Assembly (NCBI RefSeq): GCF_001638985.1
Contig: NW_017265169.1
Coordinates: forward strand, 92,377-156,376
Source of the DNA: Phycomyces blakesleeanus NRRL 1555(-)
Taxonomy: Eukaryota; Mucoromycota; Mucoromycetes; Mucorales; Phycomycetaceae
Reading direction: 5' to 3'
DNA length: 64,000 nucleotides
Part shown: positions 47,330-59,514 of the stretch, in pieces
Numbering within the stretch: the first letter of the stretch is position 1
Layout: each line of letters opens with the position of its first letter
The notes under the pieces: generated by a model
Told to the model about the DNA's origin: nothing
The model's database searches: none
The model's input: the letters and a program-made list of their open reading frames with translations, nothing else
Position numbers and translations under genes: made by a program

Positions 47330-49240
47330 AATGGACTTGTCATTAGCGTCATTGACAAGTCCAGGCATCCCTTTAATGGACTTTGTTTCTACAACATTCA
47401 TCTCACCAACTATGAGATTATGCCACACAAGAGACAACAGTGAATTGCTACATCGTACATCTGAAAGGCACGCAATAACTGCAAAGAGTCTCGTCATTCA
47501 ACAAGCTCTTTTCTGTGCCCTAAACACAATCCACAAAAGATTGTTGTTCCAAAGTGTCTATTTATACAGAATTTATTGTAAACAATCACTTAGATTGTCC
47601 CAGGAGTCAGCCAGTGCATCTCATAAACCTGCACTGGAATCGCCACTTCATACAACAACGTTACTGTTGAAAATTTTGAGCGAAGGCTTTCTATTTTTGT
47701 ATGCAAATTCTAAATGATGTTTTTAGTAAGTTAAGGCTGAAACGATACACTATACATTATAAAAAAAAATTCCCTTGATTTGTATATATAGTCACTACAT
47801 CCTTCGCTGGTTCGTCATGTCGTGAATAGCTTTTGCTACCAAGATATCTGTGGAGAAAACGCCACATGGCCTACGGGAGATTTCTTCGCTAGGCATAAAA
47901 TCAAAAATTATAGATTTTTACCAACCTTGAAAGCAAAAAATGGGGAAAAGATAAATTTGAGTACCATCAGTGCAAACCCTGGGTGGTTTGTTCCCTTTTT
48001 TTTTTATTTTCGATTAACGATGAACTGGAGAAAGAACATATGGTCCACAAACCGTACGATGTAAGAAGGCCACCTTTACCGAAACGATTTTCTGTGCTGC
48101 CAGCTGCTTCTACTCGTTGGAGATTTGTTTCATTGAGCGTAGACTTCCTCTCCTGTTTTACAAAGCAATCGTTATATCGTGGCTATCAAAATCAGGTCAA
48201 ATGATTTTTTCGTACCTTTAGATACCAACATCGTTACAGAAAGTAAGCATAAAACATACAACTATATGATCATCATTATGGTATATCAGTACTTATTCCA
48301 AATTGGAGCTAGAAGGTGCTTTTTTAGTAACATGATAAAAACCAACGGCTTGTCTGTAGACTTTGTGTCCTATAAAAGATGAAATACTACTCATTGTTCT
48401 ACATATCAAACTTTAGATTTATCTCTGAATGATTTCAATATATCTGAGGTCAAATAAACATACATCCCTATTTTTATTGACCCTAATCAGAAAAGTGTCT
48501 TTACCGCTACTATTGGCATGCAGGAGTAGTAGATACAAGGGCCTAGCATAAAGTAATACTAGCATATAACAAGGTATACAAAATTCTGTAAAAAATTGGA
48601 GGGCCAAGAAAAAACGTGATGGTGTACAATCCATTGAAAGTAGAATCCGCTCCTCAAAGACCTAAGAGTCTCGAAACACCATCATTATATCTCATAGATC
48701 TTGTCACATCTCAACACACTTCTGGAGCTCTATGATCCAAGTGTTTCAAGAAAGTGTTTTACTTTTTATCAGAGCAAGCTTAATAGATCTATACAGCCCA
48801 AAGACAAGGTTCCGCTTATTGCTTTTAGTGTCGGTATGTTTGAGAAGGGCACTGTGAAGTTCAAAGGGTTAAGATATAGTGTTTTCAGCAAATTTCTTTA
48901 AAGCGTTAAAAAGGCGTAATGTTGAGGGTGAGTTAATAGTTTTTGACAATCGATTAATACAATGCCCCTAAGCTATTTAGCCTCTGCCATTATACTCTAA
49001 TTTTTGTTAACACTCCCGATTTCAAGGGTTCCAGTGTGTTATCCTGTCGAGAATGTCGAACAGTGTGGCAGCGGAACGTCAACGCATGTTTTGAACATGG
49101 TAACAGTCCCATTATGTATTTTGTCAGAGAAAGGAAGGCCCAAAGGATTCAAGCCCCAAAAAAAGGAGATATCCGTAGCAAACAGGGCTTCTCTTACGAG
49201 ATTTAGATTATCACAGGTAGGTACCTGAATACACCTTTCA
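47330..49240 (+). pseudogene. Decayed Fanzor (TnpB-like) RNA-guided nuclease gene
   Basis: Conserved pieces occur in family order on the plus strand but in shifting frames with many stops. SNMIKTNGLSVDFVSYK is at about 48325-48380. The RuvC-I-like IDPNQKSVFTATIG (catalytic Asp present) is at about 48475-48520. HITRYTKFCKKLEGQEK is at about 48555-48610, then a shifted GVQSIESRIRSSKT (~48615-48660). KDKVPLIAFSVGMFEKGTVK followed by FKGLRYSV is at ~48800-48890, then (frameshift) ALKRRNVEGELIVFDN. The zinc-ribbon end CRECRTVWQRNVNAC is at ~49050-49090, where functional homologues have R-D-[VI]-N-A; here the Asp is Asn. The first Cys pair of the ribbon is damaged. These features match fungal Fanzor/IS607-OrfB-like proteins. 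The N-terminal third (47330-48200) is weaker. The gene cannot make a working protein as read. Confidence 0.72.
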
Positions 49241-49249
49241 CTTGATTTG

Positions 49250-49537
49250 AAAACTAATTATATATATATATATATTTCATCTAAAAAAGGTAACCGAATT
49301 TTCTAAAAATTAATTTTCATTCGTCCAAAGAAAAAATAATCTAACATCGTCTGAATTTAAATTAGAAAAACTGTATAATGACAGCCACAACCCAGATTTT
49401 GGGATATTATAATTTTTTTTTCTTTTTTACAAATCTACAAAGGTTCTAATGATTTATATTATAATACCTATTTAAATCATCTTCATTTTCCATAGTATGA
49501 TGGCCTTTTCTTGGTATTAATTTTGATAATATTATCT

Positions 49538-49568
<31 letters not shown>

Positions 49569-52500
49569 CTTTACATTAAAAAATATACAGTAATAATGGT
49601 AAGTATTAGGTGTTTGCTATTGACTACTTTAATTATTTGGACTCAAAGTGTACTACTATATTTGTAGGGCAAGCAAATTTAAAATCAAGTTAAAAACACC
49701 GAAAATCTAAAAAAGAAAAATAAAATTACAATGTTGCGTTGTATATTGCACATTTAGAATTCTCTCATTATCTATTTTCCTAATTAAACACACAGGCACA
49801 CATACAAAATTAATGTTAAAGTTAAAAGAGGTCGAGAAAGATGATTTTTTTTAGAAAATACTTGCAGCGAAAATAGATATTTTAGTAGAGTATGGTTTTA
49901 ATATTGTGGGATTTATTGGGGTGTGAATTGATAAGACTATTAGAGGTGGCTTCTGTACCAAATCCGGAAACTTAAAAAGCTTATATATTTTTGACGTGCA
50001 AGATACAACTTTCACGTAAGACAATACTGTTTAAAAATCATTCTGTCTTCATTTCCACAATAGAATATATATATATATTTCTCTTATAAAATGTATCCTG
50101 TAGCCAATTTGCCCGCATACATAACGCAAACATAATAATATTTTTCTTTCTTTTCTTCATCTTTACATAATCTAAAATTCAAATTTATAAATAATAGTAA
50201 TAATAATAAAGCCAGGTGATAATATTTTGGCATCATAATCGTGCAAAAGATAATTTTCTTTACATCGACAGTTTAAATATTTAAAGCGACGACTAAATAC
50301 CACCATGCGCAAAGTTTGTCTTACTGACACATAATTTTAACCTTTGGTTGTCCTGAAAATATATGAGTGAAAAGAAGAAGAAAAAAATGCTGTGTTTACA
50401 TATATACATATTATTCATACTTTTAATAATTAAAAGGTCGAATAAACTCAATGGTAAATACAGAAGCAAACAAAAGTTAATGATAATAGACTAAAGAGCA
50501 GTTGTATATACATAAAAAAAAAGAAAATAGAGTTATTTGGCTCAGTACAAGTTCGTCAAGTCAAATATATATATATATTCCGCCAATAATTCAGTACAAA
50601 ATTCATCCTTGAACTTACTAAGCAATCTTTATAAAGAACAAATCTAAATAAATATATACATATCTTGCTCACAAAAAAAGTCTTCATTTGGACTTTTTAG
50701 TAACATGTTAACGAGACAATATAAGTTAGACTAATACTAGATTATATGCACCCATAATAATTAAGTCTTAAAAAAAGAAGCGTGATCACATATGTCTTAT
50801 GATACTTAATATCTGATAAGGTAATGTTACAGAAGAACAAAATTTAATATTATTATATTATGAGGAAAGTTATAAATAAAATTTATATATAAAAGAAGTT
50901 GAACTTATTCTGATGTGATGTTGCCGAATAAAATATCCTCAGAAGGCATAATATACGAGTATCTAAAGAGTCAAATATTTCCAGTAGCATCTAAATTTAA
51001 ATTTACTATTTACCATAGGGTCTTTTTATTTTATTTTTGACAAGATATTTTACCATTCGGTCTATCCTAATTGTCAGTTATCTTTATTTCTGGTTGTATC
51101 TCTCTGTATGTGCAAGGAGGTGGATTCGGTTTAAGTTAAAGATCACTGTTACCAATTTATATATATAAAGTACACCATTTTCCAAAACCAGAGACATTTC
51201 CGGTCTATTATGATATATCAATATGCTTATACACAGACTGAAGTTGTACTAGCCCCCATAATTCTTGTGCGTGATGAAAAATCAAAATATTGTGTGTAGA
51301 AATAAACATCGAGTACAATAACTTACATATATATATATTAAATTTATTGACCGACTTAAAGGTTTTTTACGCGGTTAGTTTATATATATATAATATAGTT
51401 TACTTATTTATTTGAAAGGAATGATGAGTAAAATAAATAAATTTAAGTTAAAAAGTTACAGTGACCCGCGTGTCACCACAATGACCTTCGATGTCAATTG
51501 ACCCGGAGTAGAGCCATTATAGCTACAGCCTGCAATACTATTTTTCTTGTAACGCAGTAGTAAGAGCACAGTAAGTATTCAGAGACCCAGACTAATGGTT
51601 ATAAAAAAAAAGTCATTGAGGTTTCACTAAATAAAAATATCAATAATATAATTTTGCAGTCGTTTTTTTAAGACACTATCGTTTGGGTTTATAATCAAAA
51701 TAATAATAAATCAAAAGTGAGAAACAGCGTATTTAGGTTATGAAAATAATCCAATTATTGGTGGTTCTGATTGTAATATATTAACCATGATCACGTTATG
51801 AAAGTAAGAAAGAAAGGAAGAAGAAGAAACAAGTAAATTTACTAAAGACGTGTATAAAATGCTATAGATATTTTAAATGCAATATAAGTCTACTGGCAAA
51901 TAAAATAAAAACCTCAAGTCTCCTTTATAGGCGCGATTTACGCCATCTAAAATAATTAATTAATCAAATAAACAAATAAATAAAATACTTGTATTGGGGG
52001 GAGAGGAGTACGTGAATATCTAATAACCGCTATAAGAGAGAGAGAGAGGGGGGGAAACAATTAGATATTCTACCTCCAAGGATAAGACCTCTTGAGCTAT
52101 TCGTACAATCGGAATGATTTATTGTCGTACTATTTCCAAGCCATGATTTTTTAAGCAGCCCAAAAAAAACCACCAACATTGTGGCCAAAAATCCAATAGA
52201 CCGAGAGGTGAAGAGATCGTGTTATCTGGAGTGACCTTTCCCAAGACTTATAGTTTTTCCGAAAATACATGAAAGGCTGAGAGCGGATTCGCTTACCGAT
52301 TGATGCTGTTTGTGCTCTGGAGGACTTAGTACTTTGAATACAGTCCAAAAAAAAAAAAAGAAAAAAAAAGTATTTTTTGGTGAATATTAGTTTATTAACC
52401 TGCCAAAATAATTTATGTTTTTTTTTATAAAACTAATAATAATAATAAAAACACACACCAGAAATTTATCTACCGAGTATTTTAATCATTGCCGTTCAAA

Positions 52501-55500
52501 AAAAAGTCAACCCGTAGATAAACGACTAAAGGAAAAGGTTAAAGCATAAGAGCTTAACTTTTTAAGCCATGAAAAGAAGAAGATTGTATTTAAATTATGA
52601 AAGACATATTGTGAGCCAATGCTAGATTATGGGGCTAAAATGAGGGCAAGTTATGAGCTATGAATAATTATCATTATTTATCTAATAAATGCATTTATTT
52701 TAATCTTTTTTGAAAGCCACTTATTTATTTATTATTTTCTATAATTTTAGAGACGAGTAACTAAATTAACTTGGTCGAATCAAATGTAAAATAAGAAAAG
52801 AGCTCGGATGTTCTCTTAATTTGACATAGCATAAATGTTTCTAAAGTCACTGGTAAGTGTCTTTGGGCCTTAATTATTCACTCAGAGCGATGTATAGTGA
52901 GCACAATACAACACCTTCATCTCACTATCTGCCGCCGCTTTTCATACAATGTTTGGAAATATCTTAATCGGAAAATAGCAAACATTAATTCTAGAAGTAT
53001 TCATATAATTGCCTTGTAATCGGGCTATTTCAGTTAATTATACTGAGCTATATATTATATGTAGGAATACAAGTATATGTCTGTGAGCGCGGATGTACTT
53101 AGATGTCCTGATAAGCTATAAAATACCAGAAAAAAGAAACTCCAAAAGTCATCTTGGCTCATATTTTTCTACTAGATTAAACACCCTTTGGTATATACAC
53201 TATATCCGTAATGTCAGAACGCTGTAATATATATACTACTTAGAACTTTTGTCAGGTTGCTTTTATTTACCTGACACACACTTGAAAAGATTGTTTAAAC
53301 TATTTATTTATCAATTATGCAAAATGTACAGTTTTTGTGTCCATATTCCTTACTTGAATTTGAGTTTACTATTGGTCCATTACTTTTTATTGCCCATTGT
53401 TTCTTTGCATTATCAAATATCTGCTTAGCCCCCAGTCTACTTATTGGTGGTAAACCTCAAAGTTATATCGGACCTCTTATTTATTAGCGTTTACCCCTCG
53501 TGCAACATTACTGTCGTATTCAGAATATTCAACAAACCTGTCATAATACTTTTTGTCTCTTTTTTTCTCTTACTAGAGATCGAGACGACTTGAACTTTTG
53601 TGAAAGTTTAGACAGAATCACTTTGTAAATCAAGACAAGCACAATATTCTTTTTAAAAACATTTTATTTTTTAATTCTAAAATATACATTCATATGTCTG
53701 TTATTCACGATGACCACCGAAAATCGTGCTTTATCAATTGATAGTAGCACTATAGAAGGTAGCCAGAATAATATAGCTGCTTAACATGATGTATTTCGAA
53801 GTACTTATTTTACTTTGATATAATTATTTGGTCTTAACCGATAATAAACAAAAACAAAATAGTTTCAAAAAAATGTCTTTTTTTGTGTCAATTTGTGAGA
53901 TAATTTCGTTAGTTTTAATTCTTATACAATTTTTGGGGACATATATTGAGTCGTCTTAACTCCCAAGTAATAACACTGCATATTATAGAAGGTCATCTAC
54001 CATGGTTGTTTCCTTATAAGCCCAAGGTAATTTTATCACATCAATTGCTCAATTAGCCTGGACCTTTAGCGACTGATAGGTATTACCTATGTATATTTAT
54101 ATGCGAACATATGAATACATTTTGCTTGAAAAAGTTTGGAAGCTTATGTCACTTTTCTTTCTTTATTTTTTTTAAACGCGTCTAGTAATTTACAGACAAA
54201 TTTGGACATATTTATTTTATCCTGTAACTAGAATTTTATTGTCTATATGTGTATATGTGCATAAAAATGTCTTTTTTAATAAACTTCCTTTTTTTTTAAA
54301 AAAAAAAAAACCCCGTCTTGTTATCTATCTATATGGATACTCTAAATAAAAATTAAGAACCTTGCAAATTAGGCGCACCAGATATAAAAGATCTATATGG
54401 CGATATTTTTCAGTATCTAAGTTAGCTAAAACTTCACACAGGAAACCCTTTGTCTCTCCAACTCAGTTCCTCGGGAGCAATTCTTTTTATATACAAGTTG
54501 GAAGTTTATGACAGCCAAATAAGTCTACAGTAGATAGCTTGTTGATAGAATCGATGTATCTTGGGCTAAAACTTAGACTTTTTGGGTGTATAATTGTCTT
54601 ATACCTACTGTAACTTTCTTTTTTGATATTAAATATTTCTTTTATTTGGACTAATTCTGTCGAATAACGGAAACTTTATTCTACAAATTAATCAAGACAT
54701 CTACTATAATTATTTGGCTATACTTTCTTGAATAAAATTCGTGAGGATATTCTTGGCTAGAATATTTAAAAATATTTGTTTCCAATATTAATACATTCTC
54801 TTTAAGACACGTTATATATTTTATGTGATAAATTTAGATGTAGCCATTTTACTATAATTCCAAGTCGAAGAAATAAATCAACACCTGATTAGAAAAGTGG
54901 CTGTTAGTTTTTGCAAGAAAACTATTGGTTTTATCAAGAATCTATCCATTGACTTATATTCAGATAAATGTCAGAGCTTTAATATATATATATATAAAGA
55001 ACGGCCAAGTAATTATTGAAAACGATATGAAAGTTTGAAATGGATACTTTCTCATCTCTGGTTACTTTATTGATGGCTTTTCAAGAATATTCTTCTCTGT
55101 TTTATCTTTTATGTGACCCACTAACGATACATAGCTCTCCTTATATTGAAATAGACTCTAAATAATTGCTACAAAATTTCTTGAGGTCTTTGTAAATATT
55201 AATGATCTCAATCTAAAATCATTAAAGTCTTGGCTGTAGCATAATGGATACCTCTGGCATAATGGGCAGTGATGATATGACTATAGCCTTATTAATTCTT
55301 AATATTTTATATAATGAGAATTGCATTTATTTACAGTGACATTGCTACAGAAAAAAAGACTGGATTCAGAGGGTCTGTTACTGGTTTCTTATTTGTTGTA
55401 TCAAGTCTATCATTCTCTTAAAGTATTATGCTTTTGTAGTATCCATTTCCTGGAGTACCATTGATATAAAATGGCATTGGTCTTATACAAAAATATCTAG

Positions 55501-56180
55501 AAAAAGTCTCTTTTGCCTTTGAGTGATACATAGGATATAAAAAATAAAACCGCCCAAAATGGCTCAAGCAACAGTAAAAAATATTTTCTTTTATATATAT
55601 ATTTACAAGCAAAAGACAATAACTAACCTTTGAGATTGTTATCTTTAACGTCTTTTTTTTTTATTTCATCACAATGATGAAAGATTTGGAGATATTTTCT
55701 CTGAAATCGAATATTTATACATTATTCCTCAAGGTGAATTATATGTATAAAGCAAATGCTCTGTCCATAATAGCTATTGCTTAAAGTTCGAAGCACCAAA
55801 CGCACGTTCTATTTTAGTACCACATACACAGGATTCAAAAGGCAAACCAGTCGGCGATCTTTGTTTCTCAAGCTGCTTAACCCGGAAATATTGGTACGTA
55901 CTATCCTGTAGAATAATCATTCCCGAACCTATCTCGTCTCACCCTTTGTTAAAAAATATTGCATATATCCTAGCAGACTGTCCACTGGACGTAAAAACAA
56001 AATAGAAAAACCAAAAACCAAAAACCATCATATAATCCCACACAACCCTCCAAAACAAATAGTTTAATTTCTCATTGTAATAATCAAAAATCGAGACTTT
56101 TTCAATAAATCTGAGCCTATCAATAGCTCCATAAAAAACAAAACAAAAAAAGTTGTTTCTCAAGCTTCGGCTTTCATCAT
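49250..56180. other. Gene-poor AT-rich region
   Basis: Almost 7 kb in which no frame has coding character. Reading frames rarely exceed 60 codons. A 65-aa minus-strand frame at 52151-52348 is less biased than its surroundings (Arg/Ser/Trp-containing) and may be a remnant, but I cannot assign it. The rest is (TA)n tracts and decayed sequence. Confidence 0.6.
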
Positions 56181-56183
56181 ATA

Positions 56184-56215
56184 GGGGGTACTCAGCCAGG
56201 TTGATCGCTCAAATT
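56184..56215 (+). repeat. Left terminal inverted repeat of the Harbinger element
   Basis: Starts with five G and ends GATCGCTCAAATT. It is exactly the reverse complement of 59277-59308 over 32 bp; similarity stops beyond that. Confidence 0.97.
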
Positions 56216-56273
56216 CTTGTGTGAATCTTAGCCAATGATGTCAATTTGTAGTTGAGGACACCAAAAGGCAAAA

Positions 56274-56310
56274 GATCAAATTTCGATCAAATTTCGATCA
56301 AATTTTGACC
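56274..56310 (+). repeat. Left subterminal repeats (GATCAAATTT)
   Basis: Three consecutive copies of GATCAAATTTC/T about 90 bp from the left end, mirrored by a larger cluster at the right end. Subterminal repeats in Harbinger elements are typically transposase or Myb-protein binding sites; that role here is inferred. Confidence 0.75.
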
Positions 56311-56463
56311 AAAATTTTAATGACATTCATATGCCAAGATTATACGTCATTTAATAAAAGATTATGCAAAAAAATTGCTATATAATCTAGGAAACATACA
56401 ATTGACATCTTTCTTCACACCTGCACCTTTATTTTGCTTCACACCTTATTACGAAAAAAAAAC

Positions 56464-57484
56464 ATGTCTAACTCTAACAGCGAAATATCTTTATCCACTG
56501 AAGATAACCATGCTATCAAAAACGAATATAAGACATGGTACAAACATGATGGTGGTAAAGATGGTCTGACTTCTATGGAGAGACTTCAGCAATTCATGTT
56601 GATGAACGGTGGAGAAAACCTCAATATGTATCTTGGCGGTGACAAGGAAGGACGAACGTTCAAGTCGTCAAAGGTTATAATACTGAATAAATGCAACCAG
56701 TATTTTCAGGAGCAAGGGGTTTATCGAACTACAGCCCAAAGAAAGTCTAGGCTCAACAATCTTTTGACAAAACAATATGGAGAAGCCTATCGTGTTTGGA
56801 ATAATAGTATTAAAAATAATTCTAACGACGAAGGCTCTACCAGTGAAAAAGAAGGCTTAGAGTGTAAGTTGATACTATCTATATAATACCAATTCTAGAT
56901 CTCTTTGTTTTAATGTAATTTGTATAACAATAGCTGAATTGAATCAAATCTGCCCTGCTTTCTTTCATATGGAAAAGGTTATGGGCAATAGAAAGACTGG
57001 TTCTCCAGCGGTTTGTGATACCACAAAGCCAATGGAATGGATACATGACGAGGACGGCGAGCAAAGCAATGGCGATGATGACAACACGGACGAAGAATCA
57101 GCTGAAAACAGTCATAGCAGCAACAATGAGGAATATGACAGCCAAAATGATAACATGTCTGTACTCTGCTCCCCTCCTCCTAAGTCAAGCTCTTCTAGAA
57201 AATGCAGAAGAGTAGACGTCGAATATAAAGAGCTGGCAGAAGAGGTGACGAGACAACTTAATGAGTCTTCTGTGTCCCTAGAGGCAAAAATAGAACGGCT
57301 TTATAGGGAAAAGCTAGAAGTTCTTAAGGACGATCTTCACATTAAGCGAGAACGCGAATTTATACACAGAAAATTCGAAAACATGATGAAAGCAGTTGCA
57401 GAATTGGCCAAAGTGCAAAACTGGTCAGATGAAAAAGTGCAAGAGCAAACTGACGACGTTTACAATAAAACGTATGGTAGTTAA
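56464..57484 (+). CDS. Harbinger Myb/SANT-like DNA-binding protein
   Basis: Accessory protein of two-gene Harbinger elements, which by family helps bring the transposase to the nucleus and to the element ends. Two exons (56464-56863, 56934-57484) join in frame to 316 residues. The first 115 residues include an N-terminal Ser/Asn-rich leader, then helices with YKTWYKHDGG and TTAQRKSRLNNLLTKQYGEA. Exon 2 begins SELNQICPAFFHMEKVMGNR, the typical trihelix-type ending (C/Y-P-x-F-x-x-x-(D/E)...MG-x-R). A long acidic, Ser/Asp-rich linker follows, then a basic KCRRVD, then a coiled-coil (about 225-300, Glu/Lys/Leu-rich). The start at MSNSN is preferred over an ATG ten codons upstream because AAAAACATGTC is the better context. 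Confidence 0.85.
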
Positions 57485-57572
57485 AGACTATCAATTTAAT
57501 AATGACAGCAACTATCATAGAATACCTGTTATACATCATTTCTACTTTTGAGATAATTTATTTCTTTATTTT

Positions 57573-59028
57573 TTACTTTTTTTTAAGAAGGTTCCCATCT
57601 CCGTTTTTTATGAGTATCTCTTCTTTGATACGGATACGTTTGAGCTTAGCATTCTCATCTGACAATGACATTGCTGGATAGTCATCTACAGTGCCAGTCA
57701 CACCTTCTCTGCTGATCCTTTCGATCTCTTCTTTTTCTCTTTTCTCCCATGAAATCTTCATCGTCATTGTCATCATGTCATCTGTCTGGTCGATCAAAAA
57801 GTTATAGAGAATGACACAAACTCTGATCCAAGAATTGACCATGTTCATGTCTTTTCGACTTCTTATCTTAATTGGGAGTCGCTTCAAAGAGCAGAATCTT
57901 GCTTTGAGGATCCCAAATGCATGCTCAATTTTTATCCTCATCATTGCTATGTATGAATTGAACGCTTTGTCCGCATCACACAATTCCTTGTTTTTTGGCT
58001 TCTTTATGACAGGGATAACGTACGTCTCGGGAATGTAACTAGCATCGGCTAAAACATACTGGTCACCAGAGAAGAAGTTATTGGGGTCGCTACCCATGGT
58101 CGATTCTTCAAACACCCTGGCATCGTTCATGCTTCCGAAGTATCCGCAAGAGAGATAACGAATCTTCTTTTGATGGTCGCATACCCCAAGAGTGCTTACA
58201 CAGTATGTGCGCTTACGACCAAAGAATTCTGGCTTTTTCCACGACGGTGTATGCTGCAAGTTAAACAGACACCCATCCAAAAACCCAACAAGATCAGGAA
58301 ATCCGAATGGTTTCTCATTGCTTGGGATTATCGTTGCTGTCTTCTCGAGTTCTGACGGCCAAAAAACGTACATGTTTTCCATTGATAGCATTACCTTGAA
58401 GAAACGAACTGTGAAGTTTAAGACACTGCCCTCTAATAAGTTTAAAATAATTAGTTCAATGGATTAATTATATGTTTATATAGATTAACGGAAGTCAGTT
58501 TACTAAAAGACGCTTACCTCCAACACCAGATCTTCGTGCAAGCCTGCTATAGGATACAGCATTCCCGTCTGAGCCTAGTCTCTCCAAGACCAAAGCTAAT
58601 TGAAGCTTTACATCAGTCTGCTTATGTCCTTTCGGTAACTTATATAAAGAATGGTCTTTGATTATCTCGTACAGCTTATTAAACGAGCTTTTGGACATTC
58701 TGATTTCTTCTTTGAACCCATCTGCATCTAGGTCTTCGAGGAAAGCAAGTTTTTCTTCCTTTGATTTAAGCTTTGGCAATGTATTGCCACCCTTGTGTAA
58801 GTATCTGTTGGCTTGAAGGTTCTGCTCAAGATCCTCCACAACAGCTATCTTCTCCAACTCTGCATCAACTTCCTCTTCAAGGACTTCTGAAATATTTTTC
58901 AACAGCTCATCTGCGCTTGTTGATAAAGATTGTACCAGACTTTTTTTTTCCTTCGCTACAAATTTTCTGATTTTACGCGATTTCTTTAAGGCAGCAACTG
59001 TTTGTTGCTTTGCACTGTATTTTGGCAT
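57573..59028 (-). CDS. Harbinger DDE transposase (HARBI1-like)
   Basis: Nuclease that cuts and joins the element ends (DDE_Tnp_4-type fold). Two minus-strand exons (59028-58518, 58432-57573) join in frame to 456 residues. The N-terminal ~170 residues are Lys/Glu-rich, then a helix-turn-helix-like segment (KLQLALVLERLGSDGNAVSY, SRLARRSGVGEGSVLNFT). The catalytic triad is complete: D223 in VGFLDGCLF, D300 in YVLADASYI and E340 in RIKIEHAFGILKARF. YFGSMNDARVFEES between D223 and D300 is also characteristic. The gene is convergent with the Myb-like gene, their stops ~90 bp apart. It has no stop or frameshift, so the copy looks functional. Confidence 0.95.
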
Positions 59029-59164
59029 GTTATACGGAGTGAAAGAAGTGTTACATGACTTTGTTGACAGTAAATTCTATGATTTATTAAGGAGAAAGAT
59101 AAAAACAGTATCGTATTGCATATAAAAAAGTAAGGATTCAGCCAATCAGAGAGCCGTACGTTTT

Positions 59165-59232
59165 TCGATCAAATTTTGATCGAAATTTGATCGAAATTTG
59201 ATCTTTCAAAAAGACGATCAAATTTTGATCGT
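59165..59232. repeat. Right subterminal repeats (GATCAAATTT/inverted)
   Basis: Five GATC-centred repeats (GATCAAATTTTGATC, GAAATTTGATC twice, GATCAAATTTTGATC), partly palindromic, about 75-145 bp from the right end. They mirror the left cluster and are the likely protein-binding sites of the element. Confidence 0.75.
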
Positions 59233-59276
59233 CGCTATTACAATTTTAGTCCAATAATATCGCGTTCTGAATTTAA

Positions 59277-59308
59277 AATTTGAGCGATCAACCTGGCTGA
59301 GTACCCCC
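59277..59308 (-). repeat. Right terminal inverted repeat of the Harbinger element
   Basis: Reverse complement of 56184-56215, ending in five C, immediately followed by the ATA target duplication. Confidence 0.97.
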
Positions 59309-59311
59309 ATA

Positions 59312-59476
59312 GCAACCATCTCAAAGCCAACGAACGTCTAGCAAGAAATATCAGCACTGAATTTTGTTGGTCTTCTGTCTTGGTCATGAGAAACTGGTCT
59401 GCACCTCATAACCGATACCGTGCTCTAATAAAATGTGTAAAAATGAGATATATACTTCACAAACATATTTTGAACG

Positions 59477-59514
<38 letters not shown>

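Larger units (their letters stand above)
56184..59308. mobile_element. Complete PIF/Harbinger DNA transposon (3125 bp)
   Basis: Bounded by perfect 32-bp terminal inverted repeats, each beginning GGGGGTACTCAGCCAGGTTG, and by a 3-bp ATA direct repeat on both sides (56181-56183 and 59309-59311). This fits the 3-bp target duplication of Harbinger elements, although the family usually prefers TWA. Inside are two convergent genes, a Myb/SANT-like protein and a DDE nuclease, as in two-gene Harbinger elements. The two start codons each lie 280 bp from their respective ends. Both ORFs and the ends are undamaged, so the copy may be autonomous and recently active. Confidence 0.95.
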
